In this document: positions 8,043 through 14,095 of the stretch, one piece after another
How the letters are laid out: each line of letters starts with the position of its first letter
Numbering within the stretch: position 1 is the stretch's first letter
Source: a bacterium
Lineage (GTDB): Bacteria > UBP15 > UBA6099
Direction of reading: 5' to 3'
Assembly: GCA_029564595.1 (NCBI GenBank)
Contig: JAKQPS010000181.1
Location: 1-20,508, forward strand
DNA: 20,508 nt
The notes under the pieces: model-generated
Told to the model about the DNA's origin: nothing
The model's database searches: none
The model's input: the letters and a program-made list of their open reading frames with translations, nothing else
Made by a program: the position numbers and the translations under genes

Positions 8043-8726
8043 ATGGCAAAAGATATAGACACTTTCGAGGTGGCCCTCTCTCCCGGCGTTGAATCGTCCG
8101 AGGCCGACATCGCCATCCCAACCCCCGCAGTCTCCGAACCCGAAGCCGCCGCGCTCGCCGTCCCCGCCTCAGTGGAATATCCGCTCGGCCCCTCCCGCGC
8201 CGCCACCGCCTCCCTCGAATTCCCCGCCGCCGTCCCCTCCCGAGACATCGACCTGCTCTCCGGCGTCGTCAAAAAAATCGCCTCCAAAGACGTCGCCTTC
8301 ATCGCGGCGACCCTCATCAAAACCAAACCGCTGAAAGTCGATCTGCCACGCGTGTCAGAAAAGACGCACAGCATCCCGTGCGTCCCCCCGGACGGCATAA
8401 AGACCTTCCCCAGCCCATATCTGGACAACGCGCCGCAGAGCCGCGAGATGCTCAACATGAAACGCATCCCCTTCCCCGTCCTTTCCGAATTCATGAGCGA
8501 ACTGGCGAAAAAGAACGGAACAGCGTACACTAATATAGTTTTCATCGGGGCGTTCGATCCCGTGCCGACCCATCTGGCGGAAAAACTCACCCTTGACACC
8601 GTGATGGGCGTTCTGAAATTCTATGTCAGGAAGGAGCCTCGGGGAGAAAGGCGTTTCGCCCGCGTCGTATATGGACGCCGGCGCGACAACCACGAAATCA
8701 TCTCCGCCCTTTTCCCGGTGACTTGA
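8043..8726 (+). CDS. Unknown protein with Pro/Ala-rich N-terminal half
   Basis: A 227-residue protein that I do not recognise. Residues about 1-65 are acidic and rich in Ala, Pro and Glu, a probable disordered tether. A folded part follows from about 68, containing LLSGVVKKIASKDVAFIAATLIKTKPLKV and later IVFIGAFDPVPTHLAEKLTLDTVMGVLKFYVR, and ends in a basic stretch. There are no membrane segments. It starts 1 nt after the preceding stop and ends 1 nt before the next start, so the three proteins are probably made together and may form a complex. In this GC-rich stretch other frames are open, but the tight spacing supports this one. Confidence 0.7.
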   Translation: MAKDIDTFEVALSPGVESSEADIAIPTPAVSEPEAAALAVPASVEYPLGPSRAATASLEFPAAVPSRDIDLLSGVVKKIASKDVAFIAATLIKTKPLKVDLPRVSEKTHSIPCVPPDGIKTFPSPYLDNAPQSREMLNMKRIPFPVLSEFMSELAKKNGTAYTNIVFIGAFDPVPTHLAEKLTLDTVMGVLKFYVRKEPRGERRFARVVYGRRRDNHEIISALFPVT

Positions 8727-8727
8727 T

Positions 8728-9261
8728 ATGGTGGCGATTCTTGTCGTTCTGATTATATTTAACGTGATTCTGGCGTCCGTGCTGATTAAGAAATGGATCG
8801 ACAACGCCCCCGCCGCAGAGCCGCGCCCCAAACAACTTCGAGGCCGCGAAAAGCCCATCAATGAATTCTTCTCCTCCAACGAACCCGCCGCCACAGATGT
8901 CGAGGTGCGCGAAATCGCAGAACAATTGCTGGACAGAATAGACAGAAAAATCGACGTTCTCAAAGAGCTTATCCGGCAAGCGGACTCCCGGATAGCCACA
9001 ATGGGCGGAGCGGCAAGAGAGCTTCCCGCCGCGACCCGTTCAAGGGATGACGCGGCGGACCTCGACGCCTCCGGCAGACGCGGCGCGGCGCGGCGCGGCC
9101 CCGCTTCCAGAGACGACTCACAATCCGGCGGCGTCGACAAACGCTCCCGCATCATCCAGCTTCACAGAAAAGGATTTTCTTCCACACAGATAGCTCAGGA
9201 AGTCCAGATGGGCCGCGGAGAAGTGGACCTCATCCTCAACGTCGAAGGCTTCGACCGCTAA
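8728..9261 (+). CDS. Membrane-anchored helix-turn-helix protein (DUF2802/YlxL-like)
   Basis: A 177-residue protein with a clear layout: one N-terminal membrane segment (residues 2-21), a linker, a coiled coil at about 57-90, a charged low-complexity stretch at about 100-138, and a C-terminal helix-turn-helix (RIIQLHRKGFSSTQIAQEV, then GRGEVDLIL) at about 141-171. The combination of TM, coiled coil and a C-terminal HTH resembling sigma-region-4 recalls YlxL/DUF2802/DUF6115 proteins, some of which are encoded in chemotaxis or flagellar operons. That family name is from memory. It is last in the operon and overlaps nothing; its Shine-Dalgarno is poor, consistent with coupling to the upstream gene. 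Confidence 0.75.
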   Translation: MVAILVVLIIFNVILASVLIKKWIDNAPAAEPRPKQLRGREKPINEFFSSNEPAATDVEVREIAEQLLDRIDRKIDVLKELIRQADSRIATMGGAARELPAATRSRDDAADLDASGRRGAARRGPASRDDSQSGGVDKRSRIIQLHRKGFSSTQIAQEVQMGRGEVDLILNVEGFDR

Positions 9262-9349
9262 CTCCGCCCCGCGCCCATTTTCAAATCTTACCCAAGTGGC
9301 GCGCGGAACCCATTTCTACAAAAAACAGTCGCCCCGCATATACGAAGAA

Positions 9350-9374
9350 CCCGAATCCATCGTTAGGATTCAAG
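9350..9374. repeat. 25-bp palindromic repeat, copy 2
   Basis: CCCGAATCC, core ATCGTTA, then GGATTCAAG (right arm partly decayed). The core orientation is opposite to the 10610 copy. It lies 22 nt past the doc stop codon on the minus strand. The rest of the 9262-9396 gap holds nothing recognisable. Confidence 0.65.
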
Positions 9375-9396
9375 TTCAATCATCGGCGTAATCGAG

Positions 9397-9786
9397 TTAT
9401 GATTTGGAGCTTTCTCGAAAAAAAGCGGCAATAGCGGATTTGTTCATGCGGCCTTCGGCGACAGCAAGAACCATCTGCTCAAAAGCGACTTCATCAGCGG
9501 CAAAGTCAATATCATTCATAACGAGAAACACAAGCGAAGCGACGGCTCCGACACGCTTGTTTCCGTCAACAAAGGGATGATTCTTTACGATATGAAACAA
9601 ATATGCGGCTGCCATCTCAAAAATGTCTTCGTGCAGAAACTTGTCTCCGAATGAAGCCGCAGGCATGGCAAGCGCCGACTCAAGAAGGCCGACATCCCTT
9701 ATTCCAAGACTACCGCCGTATCTTGAGATCTGGTCTTCGTGAATCTGCAAAACTTCAGAAAAAGAAAGAAAAAGCGGCTCAGTCAC
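9397..9786 (-). CDS. doc: Doc-type (Fic-fold) toxin
   Basis: A 129-residue death-on-curing family protein, the toxin of a type II toxin-antitoxin pair. Doc proteins have a Fic fold but act as kinases; the P1 phage enzyme phosphorylates EF-Tu and blocks translation. The Fic/Doc motif HPFVDGNKR is intact at 70-78, preceded by the characteristic helix AAAYLFHIVKN. N-terminal IHEDQISRYGGSLGIRD and LLESALAMP are also typical. It uses a GTG start 4 nt after the antitoxin stop. The protein is full length and looks functional. Whether it phosphorylates or AMPylates its target cannot be read directly; Asn-Lys-Arg in place of Gly-x-Gly-Arg favours Doc-like kinase activity. Confidence 0.92.
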   Translation of the reverse strand: MTEPLFLSFSEVLQIHEDQISRYGGSLGIRDVGLLESALAMPAASFGDKFLHEDIFEMAAAYLFHIVKNHPFVDGNKRVGAVASLVFLVMNDIDFAADEVAFEQMVLAVAEGRMNKSAIAAFFRESSKS

Positions 9787-9790
9787 GATG

Positions 9791-10018
9791 TCACTCCGCC
9801 AGCCGTTTTAGAGCGCGGCCATACCGGGTATTGACCGAATCAAGCGCATTTGTAAACTTCTCCCGCCGCTTCTTGTCGCGCACCGGAGAAATAATAAGCG
9901 CGTTTCCGTCCGTAGAAATCTCAAGCGGCGTATCCGCGTCTACCTTCAGCAATTCCAGAATCGCCTTGTCAATCACCAACGCTAGACTATTTCCGTGTTT
10001 CGTCAGAGTCTTTACCAT
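9791..10018 (-). CDS. AbrB/MazE-type antitoxin
   Basis: A 75-residue protein with an N-terminal SpoVT-AbrB swapped-hairpin DNA-binding fold: VKTLTKHGNSLALVIDKAILELL, then a second beta-hairpin ending in NALIISPV at about 53-60. The C-terminal basic, helical tail (about 61-75) is where such antitoxins wrap their toxin. GGGGG lies 5 nt before the ATG. It is encoded just upstream of doc. AbrB-type antitoxins commonly partner Doc toxins where P1 has Phd. An inverted repeat next to the start codon is a likely autoregulatory site. Confidence 0.88.
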   Translation of the reverse strand: MVKTLTKHGNSLALVIDKAILELLKVDADTPLEISTDGNALIISPVRDKKRREKFTNALDSVNTRYGRALKRLAE

Positions 10019-10032
10019 ATACGCCCCCAGTA

Positions 10033-10054
10033 ATACATTGTACTAACAGTGTAT
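10033..10054 (-). promoter_or_regulatory. Operator/promoter of the AbrB-Doc module
   Basis: ATACATTGT and ACAGTGTAT are inverted 9-nt arms matching at 8 of 9 positions around ACTA. On the minus strand the element contains TACAAT, a 5/6 match to -10, about 15 nt upstream of the antitoxin ATG. No clear -35 is seen. The overlap fits the usual antitoxin autorepression. Confidence 0.5.
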
Positions 10055-10167
10055 CACCATGGCCGAAAAATAACAAGCCCGCCCGCCACCGACCAGACTT
10101 TCCAAGCTAGACACCCTACACCCTCTTTAACCCCTCCTGAACAACCTTCCCTAGAGCCTCGTTTTCC

Positions 10168-10198
10168 CTTTGTGCCTTTGTGCCTTTGTGCCTTTGTG
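10168..10198. repeat. 8-bp tandem repeat, about 3.9 units
   Basis: Unit CTTTGTGC is repeated three times, followed by CTTTGTG. It is intergenic. Similar CTTTGTG-type runs are common non-coding filler, so no function is proposed. Confidence 0.8.
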
Positions 10199-10471
10199 GT
10201 TCAATATTATCTGCCTCTTTTGCGCCTTTTTGAACAATCTGAGGCAAAACTCAGAATTGGCGCTTTTGGACGAGGCTGATTGGCGTGTTTGGTGAAAATG
10301 GGTTCCCTCTTTCGAGGGATGACGGCGCTAAAAGAAGAAGAAATTCCGGCACAACAGGAATGATGGCTCACAAGATAAAAAAATGGCTTAGCCCGGGTTT
10401 TTCAGCGGCATTTATTAAATCCACCTCTATTGCCCTCAGACATTAAAAATCCATTATCAGGAAAATGATGT

Positions 10472-10621
10472 ATGAACAAAATTATGAAACATAAAAATGA
10501 AATGCCCGCAATAATAGACAATATCAAGCAACATTTAAGACATATTGACAATTGTGCGTTATGCAGAATTGCCCATAAAAACTTGTTTTCTGCCAACATT
10601 CCGATTAAGCCCGAATCCTAA
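10472..10621 (+). CDS. Possible 49-residue protein with zinc-finger-like motif
   Basis: ATG at 10472 has AGGA about 9 nt upstream and opens 49 codons. The reading includes HIDNCALCR, an H-x3-C-x2-C pattern like that of zinc-binding anti-sigma domains, inside a helical, basic context. The last residues (KPES) are encoded by the palindromic repeat at 10610, so the natural end may have been replaced. Against it: very short, AT-rich by composition, and no known homologue recognised. It could be a chance frame or the remnant of a longer gene. Confidence 0.22.
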   Translation: MNKIMKHKNEMPAIIDNIKQHLRHIDNCALCRIAHKNLFSANIPIKPES

Positions 10622-10634
10622 CGACGGATTCGGG
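10610..10634. repeat. 25-bp palindromic repeat, copy 3 (perfect)
   Basis: CCCGAATCC and GGATTCGGG are perfect arms around the core TAACGAC. It begins 46 nt past the stop codon of the vWA-flagellin gene and could cap that mRNA. There is no T-tract. Confidence 0.8.
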
Positions 10635-10680
10635 TTAAAGCTGTCTTGTTAGCATGGCGACTGCTTAGAATTATCCCGCT

Positions 10681-12186
10681 CTACAGCCAGATAGTTTCCC
10701 AGTACGAGGCATCCATGTAGGAGTTGAAGACGCTTGCGAGAAGCGCGATTGGTTTTTGCGGAATAAACGATTTTGAGGCGAGATTGTCGTTTATCGCAGT
10801 GAAATTATTTTTCAGCACGCCCACCTGAATTCTATTGGAATTGAGAAAACCGAGGGCGTTGTCGATTATATCTATTGATTCCCTCGCTTTTTCCGCGGAG
10901 CTTGCGTCGGCTTTGGACAACCCGCTGGTTTCAGCCGTGCTTGTTTTGAACCGCTCGACTATGAGGTCCTTCGCGTCCGGCCCGGTTTGAAAATACATGT
11001 CCCAGTCGCCGAGGAGTTCGCGGGATGAACTGATGATTTTTTCCGTTATGACAATCTGGAATTTCCCTTCTTCGATGTCCTTTTCGACGCTGGCGATGAA
11101 GTTTTCAGTGACTTTATCAACCCATACGCCTTGTTTATCCATATTAAAAGCGGCGCCCTTGCCGACTTTATCGATGACATCCGTATAATCCTTGTCCGGC
11201 ATGGATGTTTCGTTGACTCCGACGACATAAAGCTCCGAGCCTGCGGATATCAGCGCGTCCGCGACGCTCTGCCTTAATTCTTCCGCTCCGGCTCCTTGTT
11301 GTGTATGGCTGGTTTTGGCATATCCTACGACGTCGAAGAAATCGTCTGAATACTCATCTGACAACATGACTGTCACTTTTGTGGCGTTTGGATCGAATTT
11401 ATCTCCGAATCTAGCCATCGCTTGGTCAAGGGACACAAGCCCTTTTTCGATTCCGCCAGCGATGTTTCCAAGAACTTTGTCCACATCAGCTTGGAAACTG
11501 GCCGCGTCGGACCTGAAATCTGTGGACCCGTTGCTGTCTAGGCTGATTTCAAAGCTCTCAATTGCCATTCGCACATCGAACCCTTTGTCTTCCAGCGCCT
11601 TGAACATTTTCTCAGCGTCTTCCTTGATATGCGCGATGTCGTCAGACATGCTGCCCGAGCGGTCAACCACCCATAAAACATCTATACGCGGTTTAATCTC
11701 GGTAATCGTGTTTTCTTCCACTTCCACCAATTGTTCGATTTCTTCGATTTCCTGCGTTTCCTCAAACCTAGCAAGAGTGTGGCTTCCGTGAATGTTGTTT
11801 GTCAGCCCGATCCTTGTCGTTTCGGCCTGCATTGCGCTGATTTCCTTATTCATGATCTTGCGTTGCGCGTCAGTTAACGTGGCTTCATTTGACGCTCGCA
11901 CAGCGACATTGCGGGCATGTGTCGCCATTTTGCTCTGCTCGCCGAGTCCCCAATCGCGCGCTCGTTGCCAGATCAGGCTCAAGTCCGTGTTTTCTCCAGA
12001 CATCTCATAGCCCGTTCTAGCGGCGGAAATCTCCTCGGTCATCATGCGGGCCGCCTGTTGCAAGTTGGCGCTATTCAGCGATGTCCGATTAGTAAACGCT
12101 TTTATCATAGCGTTTTTTGAATCATTGGTTCCGGACGTGGCTGACTGCGCGGCGAGCAAGAACGAATTGCTACCCATGATTTTCAT
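10681..12186 (-). CDS. Flagellin with an inserted von Willebrand factor A domain
   Basis: A 501-residue protein. Residues 1-135 read like flagellin D0/D1: SLNSANLQQAARMM at 36-49, DLSLI at 68-72, ARNVAVRASN at 91-100 (flagellin RELAVQASN), TLTDAQRKIMNKEI at 103-116, and TRIGLTNNIHG at 124-134 (flagellin RIANTTEFNG). Residues 431-470 match the flagellin C-terminal helix, with ARESIDIIDNALGFLNSNRIQVG and LKNNFTAINDNL. Between them, after an acidic linker (141-166), residues 167-380 form a vWA domain: IDVLWVVDRSGSM with MIDAS Asp175, Ser177 and Ser179, and VTVMLSDEYSDDF with Asp277. The final D0 helix is atypical, ending in YWETIWL. ATG 12186 has AGGCGG 6 nt upstream. A sigma-28 promoter precedes it. 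vWA MIDAS sites bind ligands through a divalent cation, so I infer a filament-displayed binding domain. Confidence 0.85.
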   Translation of the reverse strand: MKIMGSNSFLLAAQSATSGTNDSKNAMIKAFTNRTSLNSANLQQAARMMTEEISAARTGYEMSGENTDLSLIWQRARDWGLGEQSKMATHARNVAVRASNEATLTDAQRKIMNKEISAMQAETTRIGLTNNIHGSHTLARFEETQEIEEIEQLVEVEENTITEIKPRIDVLWVVDRSGSMSDDIAHIKEDAEKMFKALEDKGFDVRMAIESFEISLDSNGSTDFRSDAASFQADVDKVLGNIAGGIEKGLVSLDQAMARFGDKFDPNATKVTVMLSDEYSDDFFDVVGYAKTSHTQQGAGAEELRQSVADALISAGSELYVVGVNETSMPDKDYTDVIDKVGKGAAFNMDKQGVWVDKVTENFIASVEKDIEEGKFQIVITEKIISSSRELLGDWDMYFQTGPDAKDLIVERFKTSTAETSGLSKADASSAEKARESIDIIDNALGFLNSNRIQVGVLKNNFTAINDNLASKSFIPQKPIALLASVFNSYMDASYWETIWL

Positions 12187-12232
12187 GTTTGACCGCCTTA
12201 TTTTTGTTATATGGCAACTATACTTTTTCCCT

Positions 12233-12259
12233 ATATCGGCATAATGGGCGAAAACTTTA
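12233..12259 (-). promoter_or_regulatory. Sigma-28 (FliA) promoter of the vWA-flagellin
   Basis: On the minus strand TAAAGTTT (12252-12259), an 11-nt spacer, and GCCGATAT (12233-12240) match the E. coli FliA consensus TAAAGTTT-N11-GCCGATAA at 15 of 16 positions with exact spacing. Transcription would start near 12226, about 40 nt before the ATG. This class of promoter drives flagellin and other late flagellar genes. Confidence 0.88.
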
Positions 12260-12302
12260 GGTCTGAATAAATATTTTTTGCGTGTCATGTGGTTGTTCAG
12301 CG

Positions 12303-12358
12303 CCCTTTTCTCCGTCTAGCCCGCATTTTTCGCCAATGCGGCTTAGCAGAGAAAAGGG
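12303..12358. repeat. Nested long stem-loop upstream of the vWA-flagellin
   Basis: Outer arms CCCTTTTCTC and GAGAAAAGGG (10 bp, perfect) enclose an inner stem of CGCATT/AATGCG type. The total span is 56 nt and it lies about 45 nt upstream of the sigma-28 promoter. No T-run follows on either strand. A short open frame running through it on the minus strand has no support. Confidence 0.6.
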
Positions 12359-12460
12359 ACTAGCGAGCAAAGCAATTGCAACGACGGCGCAAAGATAATT
12401 ATTCCGGCAGCCGCCTTCTAATTCCTTTTTTGGGTTGTAACTCGTTTTGCCGCTATGAAG

Positions 12461-12501
12461 TCCGCCCGGAATCTCTTTCTCTATCGGCAAATCCGGGCGG
12501 A
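12461..12501. repeat. 10-bp inverted repeat
   Basis: TCCGCCCGGA and TCCGGGCGGA are perfect inverted arms around 21 nt. There is no T-tract on the minus strand, and only an A-run on the plus strand. It lies in the gene-free interval 12187-12546, between the flagellin and hepT. Confidence 0.55.
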
Positions 12502-12513
12502 AAAATGTTCGCT

Positions 12514-12537
12514 CCCAAATCCCAACGACGGATTCTG
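12514..12537. repeat. 25-bp palindromic repeat, degenerate copy 4
   Basis: CCCAAATCC, then CAACGAC, then GGATTCTG: same orientation as the 10610 copy but with several substitutions. It ends 10 nt from the hepT stop codon. Together with the 10610 copy it brackets the vWA-flagellin gene. Confidence 0.5.
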
Positions 12538-12546
12538 ATTACACTA

Positions 12547-12884
12547 TTATGTTTGCTTTCTGATTCCCTCAAGCGCCTTCAACAATTCAGGAACCTTGTT
12601 TCCAATCGCGTCCCATAAGGTTTCTTCTTCAAGCCCGAAATAGAAATGAGCAAGCACATCTCTCAGCCCGGCGATTTTTCGCCATTCGATTTCGGGATGC
12701 CGGATCCTGACCTCTTCCGGAGCCTTTTTCGCCGCCTCGCCGAGAACTTCCAGATTTCGCAACACTGCGTCGTAAACAATCCCGCCGGAGAAAAAGTCTT
12801 TCTATCTACATTTCTTGTGTGCTCAATAATGTTGCGGCAGCAGGCCATCATGTCGTCGAGCCACATAGACCAGTCACGCGACAT
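12547..12884 (-). pseudogene. hepT: HepT-type toxin (HEPN/DUF86), frameshifted
   Basis: Toxin of the HepT-MntA module, a HEPN-fold RNase. The N-terminal part (from ATG 12884: MSRDWSMWLDDMMACCRNIIEHTRNVD) and the C-terminal part (KDFFSGGIVYDAVLRNLEV through the RX4HXY motif RDVLAHFY to LLKALEGI) lie in different frames. The span is 338 nt; one extra base would give 339 nt, 112 residues, the normal HepT length. The break falls near 12796-12805, where the minus strand reads GATAGAAAGAC; one additional A in that run restores a continuous HepT. So a single-base deletion, or a sequencing error, in a short A-run inactivates the gene. The start overlaps the mntA end by 11 nt, as is usual for the pair. 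Confidence 0.85.
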
Positions 12885-13167
12885 AAACAGCCTCCTTCTC
12901 CACAAAGGGCCTGACGCGGTCTCTTAATCCGCGCCGAGTTACAAGATCGACGCGACCGCCCAGCAAATCCTCAAGGTGAAACTTCAACTCCATATACTGA
13001 TCGAAAGTCGGCGGTTCCTTGAAGTCCACAAGGACGTCGATGTCGCTATCTTGACGCGCCTCATCACGCGCGGCGGAGCCGAACAGCGCAAGCGCCACAA
13101 TCCCGTGGCGTTCTTTCAGTTCAGCGTAGTTTTCTTCTAAATGCTTCAGTATCTCCGCCCTGCTCAT
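12874..13167 (-). CDS. mntA: MntA-type nucleotidyltransferase antitoxin
   Basis: A 97-residue minimal nucleotidyltransferase. The signature FGSAARDEARQDSDIDVLVDF has Gly30-Ser31 and the metal-binding Asp42 and Asp44, followed by a conserved third acidic position in the RVDLVTRRGL strand. Family knowledge: MntA inactivates HepT by AMPylating the Tyr of its RX4HXY motif. The ATG at 13167 was chosen because homology (MSRAEILKHLEENYAEL) begins there and GGAGG lies just upstream (reverse complement of gcgcctcc); the frame continues upstream without resemblance. With hepT frameshifted, the antitoxin is either a relic or still binds toxins encoded elsewhere. Confidence 0.88.
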   Translation of the reverse strand: MSRAEILKHLEENYAELKERHGIVALALFGSAARDEARQDSDIDVLVDFKEPPTFDQYMELKFHLEDLLGGRVDLVTRRGLRDRVRPFVEKEAVYVA

Positions 13168-13317
13168 GGCGCGCCTCCTATCAACTCCGATGATATTATA
13201 ACACACATCCAGCGACACGGACTTCGCCTCCTGTCTCAGTCCGCCATTCTGCCGCGCGGAAAGCCCGCAATAAGGTCGACTTTCTTGAACAAATACGCGA
13301 TTGTTCAAAATTCGCCA

Positions 13318-13371
13318 TTAGGCTTCGGACGCTATAGTTCAGAACGGATGAAACGCGAGGCGCAAGGCGCG
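13318..13371. repeat. 54-nt dispersed repeat, copy A
   Basis: Beginning TTAGGCTTCGGACGC and continuing GTTCAGAACGGATGAAA, then GCGAGGCGCAAGGCGC, this stretch is nearly the same as 19979-20031. It lies in the 223-nt gap between mntA and the lyxose isomerase, which otherwise holds nothing I recognise. Confidence 0.75.
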
Positions 13372-13390
13372 TCAGCGCCCGCCCTCCCTG

Positions 13391-14071
13391 TTATTTTGCT
13401 TCCGGGTATTCCGTCGCCAGCAAACGAAGAGGCGGCTCGTCTTCCTCAATGTCAGGGAAACGTCCTATCTGCTCGACAAACACGTTGTCCGCATGGTCGT
13501 CGTTCACAGACGACACTTCTCCGACAAGAATTTTGCCCGCGCCTTTTTCACAATAGAACCTGTGATAGAGGCCGCGATGGATGGTGACGCTTTCGCCGGG
13601 GACAATGCGGAGGGCGGTTCCGGCGGGCGCTGTCCGTCTGACGCCGTCGAGGCTGAGCGTCACATCGGTGTCCGCCGGGGCGCCGTCCGGCGCGCAGTTG
13701 CGGACTTCCATCAGCAGTATGCCGCCTGCGCGGTTGATAATGTCTTCCATTTTCGCGCGGTGGAAGTGCATGGGGGTCATCTGGCCTTCTTCAAGTATGA
13801 GGATTTTCTCGGCGTACGGTTTATCTGCGGCGGCTCCGTTCAAGCTGCCGTTCCGCAACGTAAAAAGAACAAGCCCGAAGTTTGCGAAATCTCCCCGCCC
13901 GAAGTCCGTCACGTCCCATCCGAGTTGGGCGTCGCGAATCTCGTCAGCCTCATGCCCCGCCCTCGCCCAATCCGCGGGCGTCCACCGGGAGAACGGCGGC
14001 AACGCAAACTGTTTCTCTTCGAGAAATCTTTCTGTCTCGGCGATAAGCCTATTGATATGCGATCTTTTCAT
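13391..14071 (-). CDS. D-lyxose isomerase
   Basis: A 226-residue cupin-fold ketol-isomerase (EC 5.3.1.15 family) that interconverts D-lyxose and D-xylulose, and often D-mannose and D-fructose, using Mn2+. Metal ligands are visible: His102 and His104 in MTPMHFHRAKMEDIINR, Glu109, and His170 in IHRGLYHRFY; the E. coli enzyme has the same set one residue later. The N-terminus MKRSHINRLIAETERFLE and FALPPFSRWTP are also family-typical. ATG 14071 has AGGAG 7-8 nt upstream; a longer frame to 14101 lacks one. The gene is monocistronic with a 20-bp palindrome 25 nt before the ATG. No sugar kinase or transporter is adjacent, so the physiological sugar is unknown. Confidence 0.93.
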   Translation of the reverse strand: MKRSHINRLIAETERFLEEKQFALPPFSRWTPADWARAGHEADEIRDAQLGWDVTDFGRGDFANFGLVLFTLRNGSLNGAAADKPYAEKILILEEGQMTPMHFHRAKMEDIINRAGGILLMEVRNCAPDGAPADTDVTLSLDGVRRTAPAGTALRIVPGESVTIHRGLYHRFYCEKGAGKILVGEVSSVNDDHADNVFVEQIGRFPDIEEDEPPLRLLATEYPEAK

Positions 14072-14095
14072 ATCCGGACTCCTGTCGACATCTTT

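Larger units (their letters stand above)
10055..10680. other. Low-GC gap between doc module and vWA-flagellin
   Basis: 626 nt with at most one doubtful small gene (10472-10621). It contains a small tandem repeat (10168-10198), a short hairpin TCTGAG/CTCAGA near 10238-10255 and a full copy of the 25-bp palindrome (10610-10634). Base composition around 10430-10600 is clearly more AT-rich than the surrounding genes. Confidence 0.5.

Noticed and set aside
10168-10198. CRISPR array or mobile-element end
   Set aside because: It is a simple 8-bp tandem repeat without spacers or inverted ends; no CRISPR array or transposase was found anywhere in the window.
10402-10599. Minus-strand hydrophobic 65-codon frame
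   Set aside because: Hydrophobicity comes from AT-rich composition; no Shine-Dalgarno and no family resemblance.
12257-12490. Minus-strand 77-codon frame upstream of the flagellin
   Set aside because: It is made largely of the two inverted repeats and ends on the sigma-28 promoter; no homology seen.
13141-13587. Plus-strand 148-codon frame between mntA and the lyxose isomerase
   Set aside because: It runs antisense through mntA, through the 54-nt repeat and into the isomerase gene. A similar peptide at 19950-20044 arises only from the shared repeat.
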